Assembly (NCBI GenBank): GCA_002383425.1
Contig: DFYV01000092.1
Coordinates: forward strand, 7,666 to 12,994
Source: Bacteroidales bacterium UBA4073
GTDB lineage: Bacteria > Bacteroidota > Bacteroidia > Bacteroidales > Tenuifilaceae
Length of the DNA stretch: 5,329 nt
Reading direction: 5' to 3'
Shown: positions 1 to 5,043 of the stretch, in pieces
Layout of the letters: each line of letters starts with the position of its first letter
Position numbering within the stretch: the first letter of the stretch is position 1
Notes under the pieces: model-generated
Told to the model about the DNA's origin: nothing
Seen by the model: only the letters and a program-made list of their open reading frames with translations
Databases searched by the model: none
Made by a program: the position numbers and the translations under genes

Positions 1-26
1 TTTTGCCTTTTAACTTTTAACTTGAT
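1..26. repeat. Low-complexity heptamer-like edge sequence
   Basis: The first 21 bases read as three 7-nt words, TTTTGCC, TTTTAAC and TTTTAAC, leading into the next array. The word TTTTGCC also occurs at 5321-5327, near the other edge of the window, in the same orientation. No gene is present. This looks like the margin of a longer low-complexity spacer cut by the window or contig edge. Confidence 0.55.
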
Positions 27-124
27 TTTGAACTTTGAACCTTGAACTTTGAACTTTGAACCTTGAACTTTGAACTTTGAACCTTGAACCTTGAACCTTG
101 AACTTTGAACCTTGAACCTTAAAC
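27..124. repeat. Heptanucleotide tandem array, unit YTTGAAC, 14 units
   Basis: Fourteen head-to-tail 7-nt units run without any indel. Thirteen are exact YTTGAAC (TTTGAAC or CTTGAAC) and the last, at 118-124, is CTTAAAC. The only variation in the first thirteen is the first base, in the order T,T,C,T,T,C,T,T,C,C,C,T,C. The array lies beyond the 3' end of the HIT gene. It has no spacers and so is not CRISPR. Comparable intergenic heptanucleotide arrays (STRR sequences) are known from filamentous cyanobacteria. A function here is unknown. Confidence 0.95.
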
Positions 125-145
125 TTTGTTCTTTACAAGAAACAT

Positions 146-175
146 CATTCTTAAAGAAACTGGCTTTTTAGAATG
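146..175 (-). terminator. Possible terminator hairpin after the HIT gene
   Basis: CATTCT at 146-151 pairs with AGAATG at 170-175. After one T-T mismatch the stem continues with about four more, mainly A-T, pairs, leaving a loop of about eight bases. It begins eight bases beyond the HIT stop codon, where the greA-HIT transcript should end. The stem is AT-rich and the following minus-strand sequence is only moderately T-rich, so this is a weak candidate. Confidence 0.35.
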
Positions 176-182
176 GGCTCAT

Positions 183-578
183 CTATTTAAACTCAGCAGC
201 AATTTGCCTGGCAAGGTCAGTGAATTCCTCCTGGGTTAACTTAAGCTTTGGTTTGCGAAAATCGATATCTGTTTCTTTATTCAAGGGGACTAAGTGAATG
301 TGAGCATGAGGCACTTCAAGTCCCAGCACAGCAACCCCAATTCGCTTACAGGGGACAACCTTTTCAATGGCTTTGGCCACGCGCTGGGCAAAAAGGGTAA
401 GACCTGCAAGGGTTTCAGTATCGAGATCGAAAAGGTAGTCAACCTCAACTTTAGGAATGACCAGGGTATGCCCTTTAGTCAAGGGGTTTATATCGAGGAA
501 CGCAAAGAACCTATCATCCTCGGCAACCTTATACGAAGGAATTTCCCCACTTACAATTCTGCTGAAAATGGTAGCCAT
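183..578 (-). CDS. HIT (histidine triad) family protein, HINT-like hydrolase
   Basis: A 131-residue cytosolic protein of the histidine triad superfamily, whose members hydrolyse nucleotide phosphoramidates or dinucleotide polyphosphates by way of a nucleotidylated histidine. The N-terminus has the family opening IFSRIVSGEIPS (residues 4-15), with Ser6 where many HINT proteins have a zinc-binding Cys. Asp29 lies in the LDINPLTKGHTLVIPK segment, which fits the ribose-binding position. The triad is HAHIH at 91-95, with His91, His93 and His95 followed by LVPL. The length is normal for a bacterial HIT protein. Translation starts at ATG 578 without a Shine-Dalgarno sequence and ends with TAG. The start is only 11 nt after the greA stop, so co-transcription with greA is likely; I recall this pairing as common in Bacteroidota. 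The fold call is secure but the natural substrate cannot be read from the sequence. Confidence 0.95.
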   Translation of the reverse strand: MATIFSRIVSGEIPSYKVAEDDRFFAFLDINPLTKGHTLVIPKVEVDYLFDLDTETLAGLTLFAQRVAKAIEKVVPCKRIGVAVLGLEVPHAHIHLVPLNKETDIDFRKPKLKLTQEEFTDLARQIAAEFK

Positions 579-589
579 AGCAAAATGTT

Positions 590-1063
590 TTATAGTGATA
601 TTGCTAAAATTTCAAACTTTAATAAACCCGATGGAACCTGAACATCAACCACATCGCCAATCTTTTTACCAATTAAGGCTTTTCCAATAGGAGTGGATAC
701 CGAGAGCTTGCTTTCTTTAAGGTTTGCTTCCGACTCGGCCACAAGGGTGTACTCAACCACTGCGTTGGTCTTCAGGTTTTTGATTTTTACCTTGTTCAGT
801 ATCTGAACCTGAGCGGTATCAATCTTTGACTCGTCAATAACACGAGCATTGGCAATTAAATCCTCGAGTTTGGCGATGCGAAGTTCCAGCATGCCCTGAG
901 CTTCCTTAGCGGCATCGTACTCGGCATTTTCCGAGAGATCGCCCTTGTCGCGAGCTTCAGCAATCATTCTTGAAATTGCCGGACGCTCTACCGATTTAAG
1001 GTGCTCAAGCTCCTTACGTAGCCTCTGAAGCCCCTCCTCTGTTAAATAGGTTACCTTAGTCAT
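590..1063 (-). CDS. greA: Transcription elongation factor GreA
   Basis: A 157-residue protein, practically the same length as E. coli GreA (158). GreA enters the secondary channel of paused or backtracked RNA polymerase and stimulates cleavage of the nascent transcript so that elongation can resume. Residues 1-75 form the antiparallel coiled coil. Its tip reads ARDKGDLSENAEYDAAKEAQ (37-56), with the acidic pair Asp42 and Glu45 that corresponds to the Mg-binding residues of E. coli GreA. Residues from about 83 to 157 are the FKBP-like C-terminal domain, including STPIGKALIGKKIGD. The ATG at 1061-1063 is preceded by AAGGAGGG, the only strong Shine-Dalgarno sequence I found in this window. The gene is followed after 11 nt by the HIT gene, and its leader may be regulated (see the hairpin and promoter entries). 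Nothing appears truncated. Confidence 0.98.
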   Translation of the reverse strand: MTKVTYLTEEGLQRLRKELEHLKSVERPAISRMIAEARDKGDLSENAEYDAAKEAQGMLELRIAKLEDLIANARVIDESKIDTAQVQILNKVKIKNLKTNAVVEYTLVAESEANLKESKLSVSTPIGKALIGKKIGDVVDVQVPSGLLKFEILAISL

Positions 1064-1066
1064 TTT

Positions 1067-1074
1067 CCCTCCTT
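1067..1074 (-). promoter_or_regulatory. Strong Shine-Dalgarno sequence of greA
   Basis: The minus strand reads AAGGAGGG, a near-perfect anti-16S match, three bases before the greA ATG. The starts of the other five genes show no comparable sequence, as is usual for Bacteroidota. It confirms the greA start. It also lies inside a six-codon mini-ORF (1060-1080) whose TGA overlaps the greA ATG. Confidence 0.8.
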
Positions 1075-1094
1075 AAACATGAAATAAAAAAGAA

Positions 1095-1114
1095 TCCCGA
1101 CAAGGAAATCGGAA
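1095..1114 (-). terminator. Terminator-like hairpin in the greA leader
   Basis: On the minus strand TTCCGA (1109-1114) pairs with TCGGGA (1095-1100), including one G-U pair, across an eight-base loop TTTCCTTG. It is followed at once by TTCTTTTTTATTT. This has the form of an intrinsic terminator. It lies 58 bases after the stop of the 1172-1780 gene, so it could end that transcript. It also lies downstream of the candidate greA -7 element (1126-1133) and upstream of the greA ATG, so it could attenuate greA. The stem is short. Confidence 0.45.
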
Positions 1115-1125
1115 CTCTTTGATTG

Positions 1126-1133
1126 CAAAGTTA
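1126..1133 (-). promoter_or_regulatory. Candidate greA promoter -7 element
   Basis: The minus strand reads TAACTTTG, an exact match to the Bacteroidota -7 consensus TAnnTTTG. Initiation would fall near 1119-1122, giving a leader of about 55-60 nt before greA. No TTTG is found at the ideal -33 spacing; ATTG is the nearest, 22 bases upstream, and a TTTG lies only 14 bases upstream. The same octamer recurs before the gene ending at 5017. Confidence 0.5.
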
Positions 1134-1171
1134 TAAAAAATTTAATTCAAATACGCAATGAATAGATGAAG

Positions 1172-1780
1172 TTAAAAATATTTTGGTTGCATGATTACGG
1201 AGTAAACAATCGCTTTAGCTGGGTCAAAATCAGCTAAAAAGGGTTCAGCCACTTCTTTCTTTTTATTCGGATCATACTCATCCATTTCAGGGATGTCGAT
1301 ATCGAACTGCTGCATGATTGCATCGAACGATTCCTGATACGAGTATTCGCCGATAGGCCCTTCAACTTTCGATTCGGCAATGTCGAGCGGGGCATATTCA
1401 ACATGTGCAGGGATATCAAGAGGTTTGGCTTCCTGCACCGGGTAAAGTTCTGCTTCGGAAAGGGGTTTATCAATGGTATCCTTTTCGTATTCCAAATTAC
1501 CAACCGTTTCACTCTCCTTTACTTTCTCCGGACCATAGCCGTAAATTTTCTCCTCATCATCAACACTCACCGATTCCGAAGGTTTACTGTTAGTCTCAAC
1601 CATCACCTCCTCGCCAAGTAACTCCTGCAACTTTCGGGTTAGAAGTTCATCGTCGGCAGGTTCCAAGGGTTGTGCTTGTTTTGCCTGCGCGGCAGTTTTC
1701 TTCTTTTTACTGTTAGCAAAAGCATTCAGTATAACCAGGGCAATGGCTATGATAATGTAAATAAAATCGCCTGCATCCAT
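1172..1780 (-). CDS. Membrane-anchored acidic protein of unknown function
   Basis: A 202-residue protein that I cannot assign to a named family. Residues about 5-22 (DFIYIIIAIALVILNAFA) form one hydrophobic helix followed by KKKK at 25-28. By the positive-inside rule this places the long remainder in the cytoplasm. Residues 35-180 are rich in Asp, Glu and Pro and look mostly disordered, with a short helix-prone stretch around LLTRKLQELLGEE. The C-terminus, DFDPAKAIVYSVIMQPKYF, looks more conserved in character; I recall similar AVIYSEILNRKY-type endings in small Bacteroidota membrane proteins, but this is memory and not a search. The ATG at 1780 has an A/T-rich upstream and no Shine-Dalgarno sequence. 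The gene starts 15 nt after the lipoprotein gene stop, so the two are very probably one operon, with greA following in the same direction. Confidence 0.85.
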   Translation of the reverse strand: MDAGDFIYIIIAIALVILNAFANSKKKKTAAQAKQAQPLEPADDELLTRKLQELLGEEVMVETNSKPSESVSVDDEEKIYGYGPEKVKESETVGNLEYEKDTIDKPLSEAELYPVQEAKPLDIPAHVEYAPLDIAESKVEGPIGEYSYQESFDAIMQQFDIDIPEMDEYDPNKKKEVAEPFLADFDPAKAIVYSVIMQPKYF

Positions 1781-1795
1781 ATCTATAATTTTTAT

Positions 1796-2176
1796 CTATT
1801 TATATTTCCAAAAACCTAAGCGCTGCCTGAGGGTTCGTTTGGGTCTGTTTTTTTCAGCTTCTTTCTGCGACGCTTTCATTCTTTCCTGCACCTCGGGTGT
1901 TTGGTTTTTAATGTGCCGTTCCACCAAACTCTTCTCAGCTTTAGCAGCCTGTTTATCCCTTTTAACCGATTTTGCTTCAGCCTTACTGGTAAGCTTTTCG
2001 GTTTTTTTATGGTGCCAGTAAGCTGCCCATGCTCTTTGGCTTTCCATGCGTTTGGCCTTCAACTTGCTCTGCCCGGGCATTTCAGGGACTGTTGAAGGAG
2101 CTAACTGCCTGCCACAGCCCATTGGAATAAAAAGAACAAGAGCAATAAACCATATCTTTTTTATACCTTTGTGCAA
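1796..2176 (-). CDS. Small lysine-rich putative lipoprotein, unknown function
   Basis: A 126-residue basic protein with an N-terminal KK, a hydrophobic stretch (residues 8-19) and Cys21 in IPMGC, giving a probable lipoprotein signal. Pro at -3 and Met at -2 are unusual for a lipobox, so the lipidation call is moderate. After Cys21 comes GRQ with no acidic residues, so there is no surface-export signal. The mature part is rich in Lys, Arg, Glu and Ala, predicted largely helical, with HIKNQTPEVQERMKASQKE at 88-106 and a basic-aromatic end (RQRLGFWKYK). I recall comparable small basic Bacteroidota proteins with a similar HxKxQ..E...RMK motif, but no function is known to me. The start is TTG at 2174-2176: an in-frame TAA lies 12 bases upstream and the next in-frame ATG is codon 19, inside the signal. 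It is the first gene of the minus-strand block and diverges from the gene at 2197. Confidence 0.8.
   Translation of the reverse strand: MHKGIKKIWFIALVLFIPMGCGRQLAPSTVPEMPGQSKLKAKRMESQRAWAAYWHHKKTEKLTSKAEAKSVKRDKQAAKAEKSLVERHIKNQTPEVQERMKASQKEAEKNRPKRTLRQRLGFWKYK
2164..2171 (+). promoter_or_regulatory. Candidate promoter -7 element for the Rieske-like gene
   Basis: TACCTTTG matches the Bacteroidota TAnnTTTG consensus on the plus strand and lies 25 bases before the ATG at 2197, giving a leader of about 20 nt. No TTTG is present at -33. The element lies inside the 5' end of the divergent lipoprotein gene. Confidence 0.45.
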
Positions 2177-2180
2177 GATA

Positions 2181-2188
2181 CAAATTTA
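2181..2188 (-). promoter_or_regulatory. Candidate promoter -7 element for the lipoprotein operon
   Basis: The minus strand reads TAAATTTG, matching TAnnTTTG, four bases before the TTG start codon at 2176. Initiation would fall at or next to the start codon, so the message would be almost leaderless if this promoter is used. A TTTG lies 15 bases upstream, closer than the ideal spacing. Confidence 0.4.
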
Positions 2189-2196
2189 GTAATCGT

Positions 2197-2628
2197 ATGC
2201 AAACAAAGGTAATCTTAATTTTTCTTTTTTCAAGCTTTATTTTTTCCAATTTCGCCTGCGACGATAATCTCGATGAGATTATTCCTGATGTTCTGGTTGA
2301 CATTGAGTTTAACCTAAATTTACCCCAGTACAACGATTTGAATTTTGTAATGGGTGCCGTAAAAATAGATGGATGTGGCTACAAAAAAAATGGGGTTATT
2401 GTTTTCAGGCTAAACGAGAGTGAAATACTGGCATTTGACGCCACTTGTCCGAATCATATCGATATAAACGCATCGGTTAACCTCGACTCCAATAGTTCCG
2501 GAACAGCCACATGCCCTCACTGCGGAAAGGTTTACTCTCTGGTAAGATACGGGTATCCCGATGAAGGCTACCCGCTAAAATGGTATAAGGTAATAAAAAA
2601 TGGCGATTATGTGAGGGTTTATAACTAA
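2197..2628 (+). CDS. Rieske-like lipoprotein with altered metal ligands
   Basis: A 143-residue exported protein. Residues 1-20 are a lipoprotein signal ending FSNFA before Cys21. The following DDNLDE is acidic, which in Bacteroidota can accompany surface export of lipoproteins, though the match to a known export signal is loose. The C-terminal half resembles a Rieske [2Fe-2S] domain: FDATCPNH (80-87), then TCPHCGKVYSL (105-115), then YPLKWYKV (125-132). A canonical Rieske site is CxH followed 15-17 residues later by CxxH. Here it is Cys84-Pro-Asn-His87 and Cys106-Pro-His-Cys109. The set could bind a single zinc or iron, or an unusual cluster, or only keep the fold. I recall lipoproteins with lost or changed Rieske ligands in other Bacteroidales. 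It stands alone on the plus strand. The ATG at 2197 has no Shine-Dalgarno sequence and the signal peptide fixes the start. The redox partner and role are unknown. Confidence 0.85.
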   Translation: MQTKVILIFLFSSFIFSNFACDDNLDEIIPDVLVDIEFNLNLPQYNDLNFVMGAVKIDGCGYKKNGVIVFRLNESEILAFDATCPNHIDINASVNLDSNSSGTATCPHCGKVYSLVRYGYPDEGYPLKWYKVIKNGDYVRVYN

Positions 2629-2669
2629 TTGGCATTTTTGGAAGAAATTGATGACACTGGTAGCGAGTA

Positions 2670-2762
2670 AATAGTAGCGAGTATATAGGAATTATAGGAA
2701 TTATAGGAATTAGGATTTTCTGCCTCATTTTCGCTACTATCTACTATATTCTCGCTACTATT
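2670..2762. repeat. Inverted repeat, 19-bp arms, 18 of 19 matching
   Basis: AATAGTAGCGAG then TATATAG (2670-2688) is the reverse complement of CTATATT then CTCGCTACTATT (2744-2762), with one mismatch and a 55-base centre. A second TAGCGA copy accompanies each arm (2661-2666 on the left; TCGCTA at 2731-2736 on the right). The structure could fold as a hairpin after the Rieske-like gene, but no T run follows, so it is not a typical intrinsic terminator. Confidence 0.85.
2685..2711. repeat. 9-bp tandem repeat, three units of ATAGGAATT
   Basis: Three exact 9-nt units lie in the centre of the inverted repeat, followed by a partial AGGA. This is the only array here whose period is not 7. It generates the PIIPII peptide of a spurious minus-strand reading frame. 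Confidence 0.9.
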
Positions 2763-2839
2763 TTAGGATATAGTGTTTAGAATCTGGTATTTTTTAGAAG
2801 AAATTGATAAATGTTGATTAATGAATAAAAAGCTTCGTG

Positions 2840-2860
2840 ATTCGAAATTCGAAATTCTAA
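2840..2860. repeat. Short heptamer array, ATTCGAA x2 plus ATTCTAA
   Basis: Two exact ATTCGAA units (2840-2846 and 2847-2853) are followed by ATTCTAA. TTCGAA is palindromic, so the unit reads much the same on both strands. The array is short and could be dismissed alone, but it shares its 7-bp period with the other arrays in the window. Confidence 0.65.
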
Positions 2861-2925
2861 TCTAAATGAGGCTGATGAAAGCGCTTCAATTTTTAAGTGG
2901 CTTAAAAACAATAAACAAAAACTTC

Positions 2926-2995
2926 TTAATTCTAACTTCTTAATTCTTAATTCTAACTTCTTAATTCTAACTTCTTAATTCTAACTTCTAACTTC
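2926..2995. repeat. Heptamer array of two alternating units, TTAATTC and TAACTTC
   Basis: Ten 7-nt units run without indel. With B for TTAATTC and A for TAACTTC, the order is B A B B A B A B A A. The preceding AAACTTC (2919-2925) may be an eleventh degenerate unit. The array lies between the two convergent genes, about 55 bases beyond the stop of the LtaS-like gene. Apart from the repeats listed, the gene-free stretch 2629-3049 shows nothing else I can identify. Confidence 0.95.
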
Positions 2996-3025
2996 ATATT
3001 TGCGACCAGCTTGCCCTTCGGAAAA

Positions 3026-3041
3026 TCCCAATAAATCGGGA
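3026..3041 (-). terminator. Candidate intrinsic terminator of the LtaS-like gene
   Basis: The minus strand reads TCCCGATT then TATTGGGA, pairing over six base pairs with one G-U pair and a four-base loop, followed by TTTT then CC. It begins eight bases beyond the stop codon at 3050, an ideal place for a terminator. The stem is modest and the T run short. Confidence 0.55.
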
Positions 3042-3049
3042 CAAGCCAT

Positions 3050-5017
3050 TTACTTTACCACCAAATTATCGTCAATCATTCGGGCGTTATACTGCTGAAT
3101 AATTGCTTTCAGCAAGCGTTCCATTTCCATTTGCCTATCAAGGGATTTGCCCTGGAGATTCCGTGTAAGTAAGGAATCCTCTTTAAAGTTGTACATGGCC
3201 AATACTTTGGAACCATCGAATATCATTACGTAATCATCCATCAATAGCTGGTAGCAGCCATTGCTGTAGTTAACCGCAAATGGTTTTTCTTCTTTGGAAT
3301 TAAAAAGGTTACGACCAAAAGCTATAAAAGGCTTGTTGTGATTCAGATAACCGAGTATGGAAGGCATTATGTCGATTTGTTGAGCAAGCTCTTTCTTGCA
3401 GCCTGCAAGGCTATTATCGGGACGATAGAAGATAATAGGCACCGAGAATGCCCCAACACTGGTTTGATATTCAGGAAAGTAGGTTTGATTGCAATGGTCG
3501 GCCGTTATTACAAAAAGAGTATTAGGGTACCAATCCATTTTTGAAGCTGTTTCAAAAAAGCGTTTAAGTGAATAGTCGGTGTAAGCAATACACTGGTGAA
3601 TGGGCAATGTTCCTTTGGGGAACTTCCCTTCGTATCGCTCTGGAATCTTAAATGGATGATGCGACGAAACCGAAAAAATTGCCGTGCAAAAAGGCTGTTG
3701 AAATTGATTGAGTTTTTGGGCAAAGAACTGGAAGAATTCCTCGTCCCAAACGCCCCACATTCCATCGAAATGGTCGGGGTTGGGATATTCGCTCATGCCG
3801 TAGTACTCCTCAAACCCTGCCACATTGGCAAAAGCCTGAAAACCCATGGAACCATTGGGGGCTCCATGGAAAAATGCAGTATGGTATCCTTCGGCCCTTA
3901 GTACCGAAGCAATGCTGTTAATCCTGTTGCCTGAGTAGCTGGTTAAAAAGTAAGGTTCAACAAACATTGGGATACTGGCCAAAACCGAGGGCATTGCATC
4001 AATCGATTTACGGCCGTTTGCATAGGAATACCTATACCACAGCGAATTCCCGATAAGTGAATCAATAAAAGGCGTAAAACCTTTATAACCATACTTTTCC
4101 CTTAAATGCTCGTTATATGCACCAATGTATTCCCTGCCAAAACTTTCGATAATGAATATTACAACGTTCATCTGCTTTAGCGAGTCACTGGCCGATGGCC
4201 TATGTAGTGAGGAATAGATTGCTTCAAGTTCTTCGGGGCTTTTGAAGTAATCAACCTTAACCAGCGCCTTTTTGCCTAAAGTACGGTAAATGGCAAAGGG
4301 CGTATTAAGCACAATGGCTGCTTCAAGTGGTTCGCTCACAAATTGACCTGCATTGCTAAGGGTAATAGGACGGGTACTATGGCGAAAACCACCCCGCATA
4401 CCCCCAACCATTAGCGTTGCCAGGGCAATCATCAATACAAAACCATTAATGCCATAAACCAAATGGTACCGAAAACCTTTTCGTTTGGGCAAACCACGAG
4501 CCTTTCCATAAAGCAAAACAACCAAAGCGGTAAGTGCAATCCAAATCAGAACAACATACCAGTAATCGGCAATAAACTTTGGGATAAGCGACCCAAAATT
4601 GGTTTCGTGCTTAAATTCATCAAAAACTGTGGCTGTTGTACGGCGTAAGGTAAAACGGAAATAAATAAAATCGATACAGTTAGCTGCTATTGCAATACTG
4701 TTGGTAATCACAAACAGGTACTTAAGTGCCAATTGGTACCATTTGTTGTACCTGAAAGTGAAAGGTAAGAGGTACAGGGTAATGTACAAAACATTCGTGT
4801 AAAGAAGCGCGCTGGTATCGAACCACAGTCCACCAGCAAGTATTCGAATAAAACCATCAAATGAAATGTTAGTGAAAAAATCGGAATTAAACAGATAGAA
4901 TAGCACCCTACTTGCAGTGTATATAAGCATGAGTAGGGCAAAACGCCAGATAAGTAACAGGTAAATATTTCCCTTTAGGGAGATTTCGGAAAAGTACTGC
5001 CGAAACTCTTTAAACAT
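3050..5017 (-). CDS. LTA synthase-family membrane sulfatase (LtaS-like)
   Basis: A 655-residue inner-membrane enzyme with the LtaS architecture: about five N-terminal membrane helices (roughly residues 20-43, 70-88, 97-118, 153-170 and 187-205), a linker, and an alkaline-phosphatase/sulfatase catalytic domain from about 283 in the periplasm. Metal and catalytic positions are visible: Glu291 in IFIIESFGREYIG; Ser338 in NGRKSIDAMPS where S. aureus LtaS has its nucleophile Thr300; His454 in SSHHPF; Asp507-His508 in ITADH; and WGVWDEEFF (421-429). LtaS moves glycerol phosphate from phosphatidylglycerol. Bacteroidota are not known to make lipoteichoic acid, so transfer of phosphoglycerol or phosphoethanolamine to another envelope acceptor is an inference, and hydrolysis is also possible. 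The ATG at 5017 has no Shine-Dalgarno sequence. The gene is complete and apparently monocistronic, with its own candidate promoter and terminator. Confidence 0.92.
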   Translation of the reverse strand: MFKEFRQYFSEISLKGNIYLLLIWRFALLMLIYTASRVLFYLFNSDFFTNISFDGFIRILAGGLWFDTSALLYTNVLYITLYLLPFTFRYNKWYQLALKYLFVITNSIAIAANCIDFIYFRFTLRRTTATVFDEFKHETNFGSLIPKFIADYWYVVLIWIALTALVVLLYGKARGLPKRKGFRYHLVYGINGFVLMIALATLMVGGMRGGFRHSTRPITLSNAGQFVSEPLEAAIVLNTPFAIYRTLGKKALVKVDYFKSPEELEAIYSSLHRPSASDSLKQMNVVIFIIESFGREYIGAYNEHLREKYGYKGFTPFIDSLIGNSLWYRYSYANGRKSIDAMPSVLASIPMFVEPYFLTSYSGNRINSIASVLRAEGYHTAFFHGAPNGSMGFQAFANVAGFEEYYGMSEYPNPDHFDGMWGVWDEEFFQFFAQKLNQFQQPFCTAIFSVSSHHPFKIPERYEGKFPKGTLPIHQCIAYTDYSLKRFFETASKMDWYPNTLFVITADHCNQTYFPEYQTSVGAFSVPIIFYRPDNSLAGCKKELAQQIDIMPSILGYLNHNKPFIAFGRNLFNSKEEKPFAVNYSNGCYQLLMDDYVMIFDGSKVLAMYNFKEDSLLTRNLQGKSLDRQMEMERLLKAIIQQYNARMIDDNLVVK

Positions 5018-5043
5018 GGCTTACGGCTTATTAAATTGACCCG

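Larger units (their letters stand above)
2627..2808. repeat. Block flanked by imperfect 26/28-bp direct repeats
   Basis: The sequence at 2627-2652 recurs with few changes at 2781-2808. Both share GAAGAAATTGAT exactly (2641-2652 and 2797-2808), preceded by GGCATTTTTG or GGTATTTTTTA. The left copy begins inside the stop codon of the Rieske-like gene. Between them lie the inverted repeat and the 9-bp repeat listed next. No transposase or open reading frame of note is present. It could be a duplication or a small non-coding insertion; the flanks are long for a target-site duplication. Confidence 0.7.

Noticed and set aside
27..124. Repeat array as CRISPR
   Set aside because: Units are 7 bp, contiguous and without spacers, and there are no cas genes.
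294..641. Plus-strand 115-residue open frame
   Set aside because: It lies opposite the HIT gene and the end of greA, both of which have clear family motifs; its product has no recognisable features.
1172..2176. Direct electrostatic pairing of the basic lipoprotein with the acidic membrane protein
   Set aside because: Predicted topology puts the basic protein in the periplasm and the acidic tail in the cytoplasm, so they would not meet.
2082..2333. Minus-strand 83-residue open frame
   Set aside because: It runs antisense to the Rieske-like gene and overlaps the lipoprotein gene in another frame, with no domain or signal of its own.
2477..2728. Minus-strand frame with a hydrophobic PIIPII repeat at its start
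   Set aside because: The repeat peptide is just the translation of the 9-bp tandem repeat, and the rest is antisense to the Rieske-like gene.
2670..2762. Inverted repeat as the terminal repeats of an insertion sequence
   Set aside because: Only 55 bases lie between the arms and they encode nothing; no transposase is nearby.
2670..2762. Inverted repeat as an intrinsic terminator of the Rieske-like gene
   Set aside because: The loop is very long and no T run follows either arm.
3596..3901. Plus-strand 101-residue open frame inside the LtaS-like gene
   Set aside because: It is antisense to the conserved catalytic domain and has no features of its own.
3050..5017. Calling the gene ltaS or a phosphoethanolamine transferase
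   Set aside because: The family is clear but the donor and acceptor cannot be read from the sequence, and lipoteichoic acid is not expected in this lineage.
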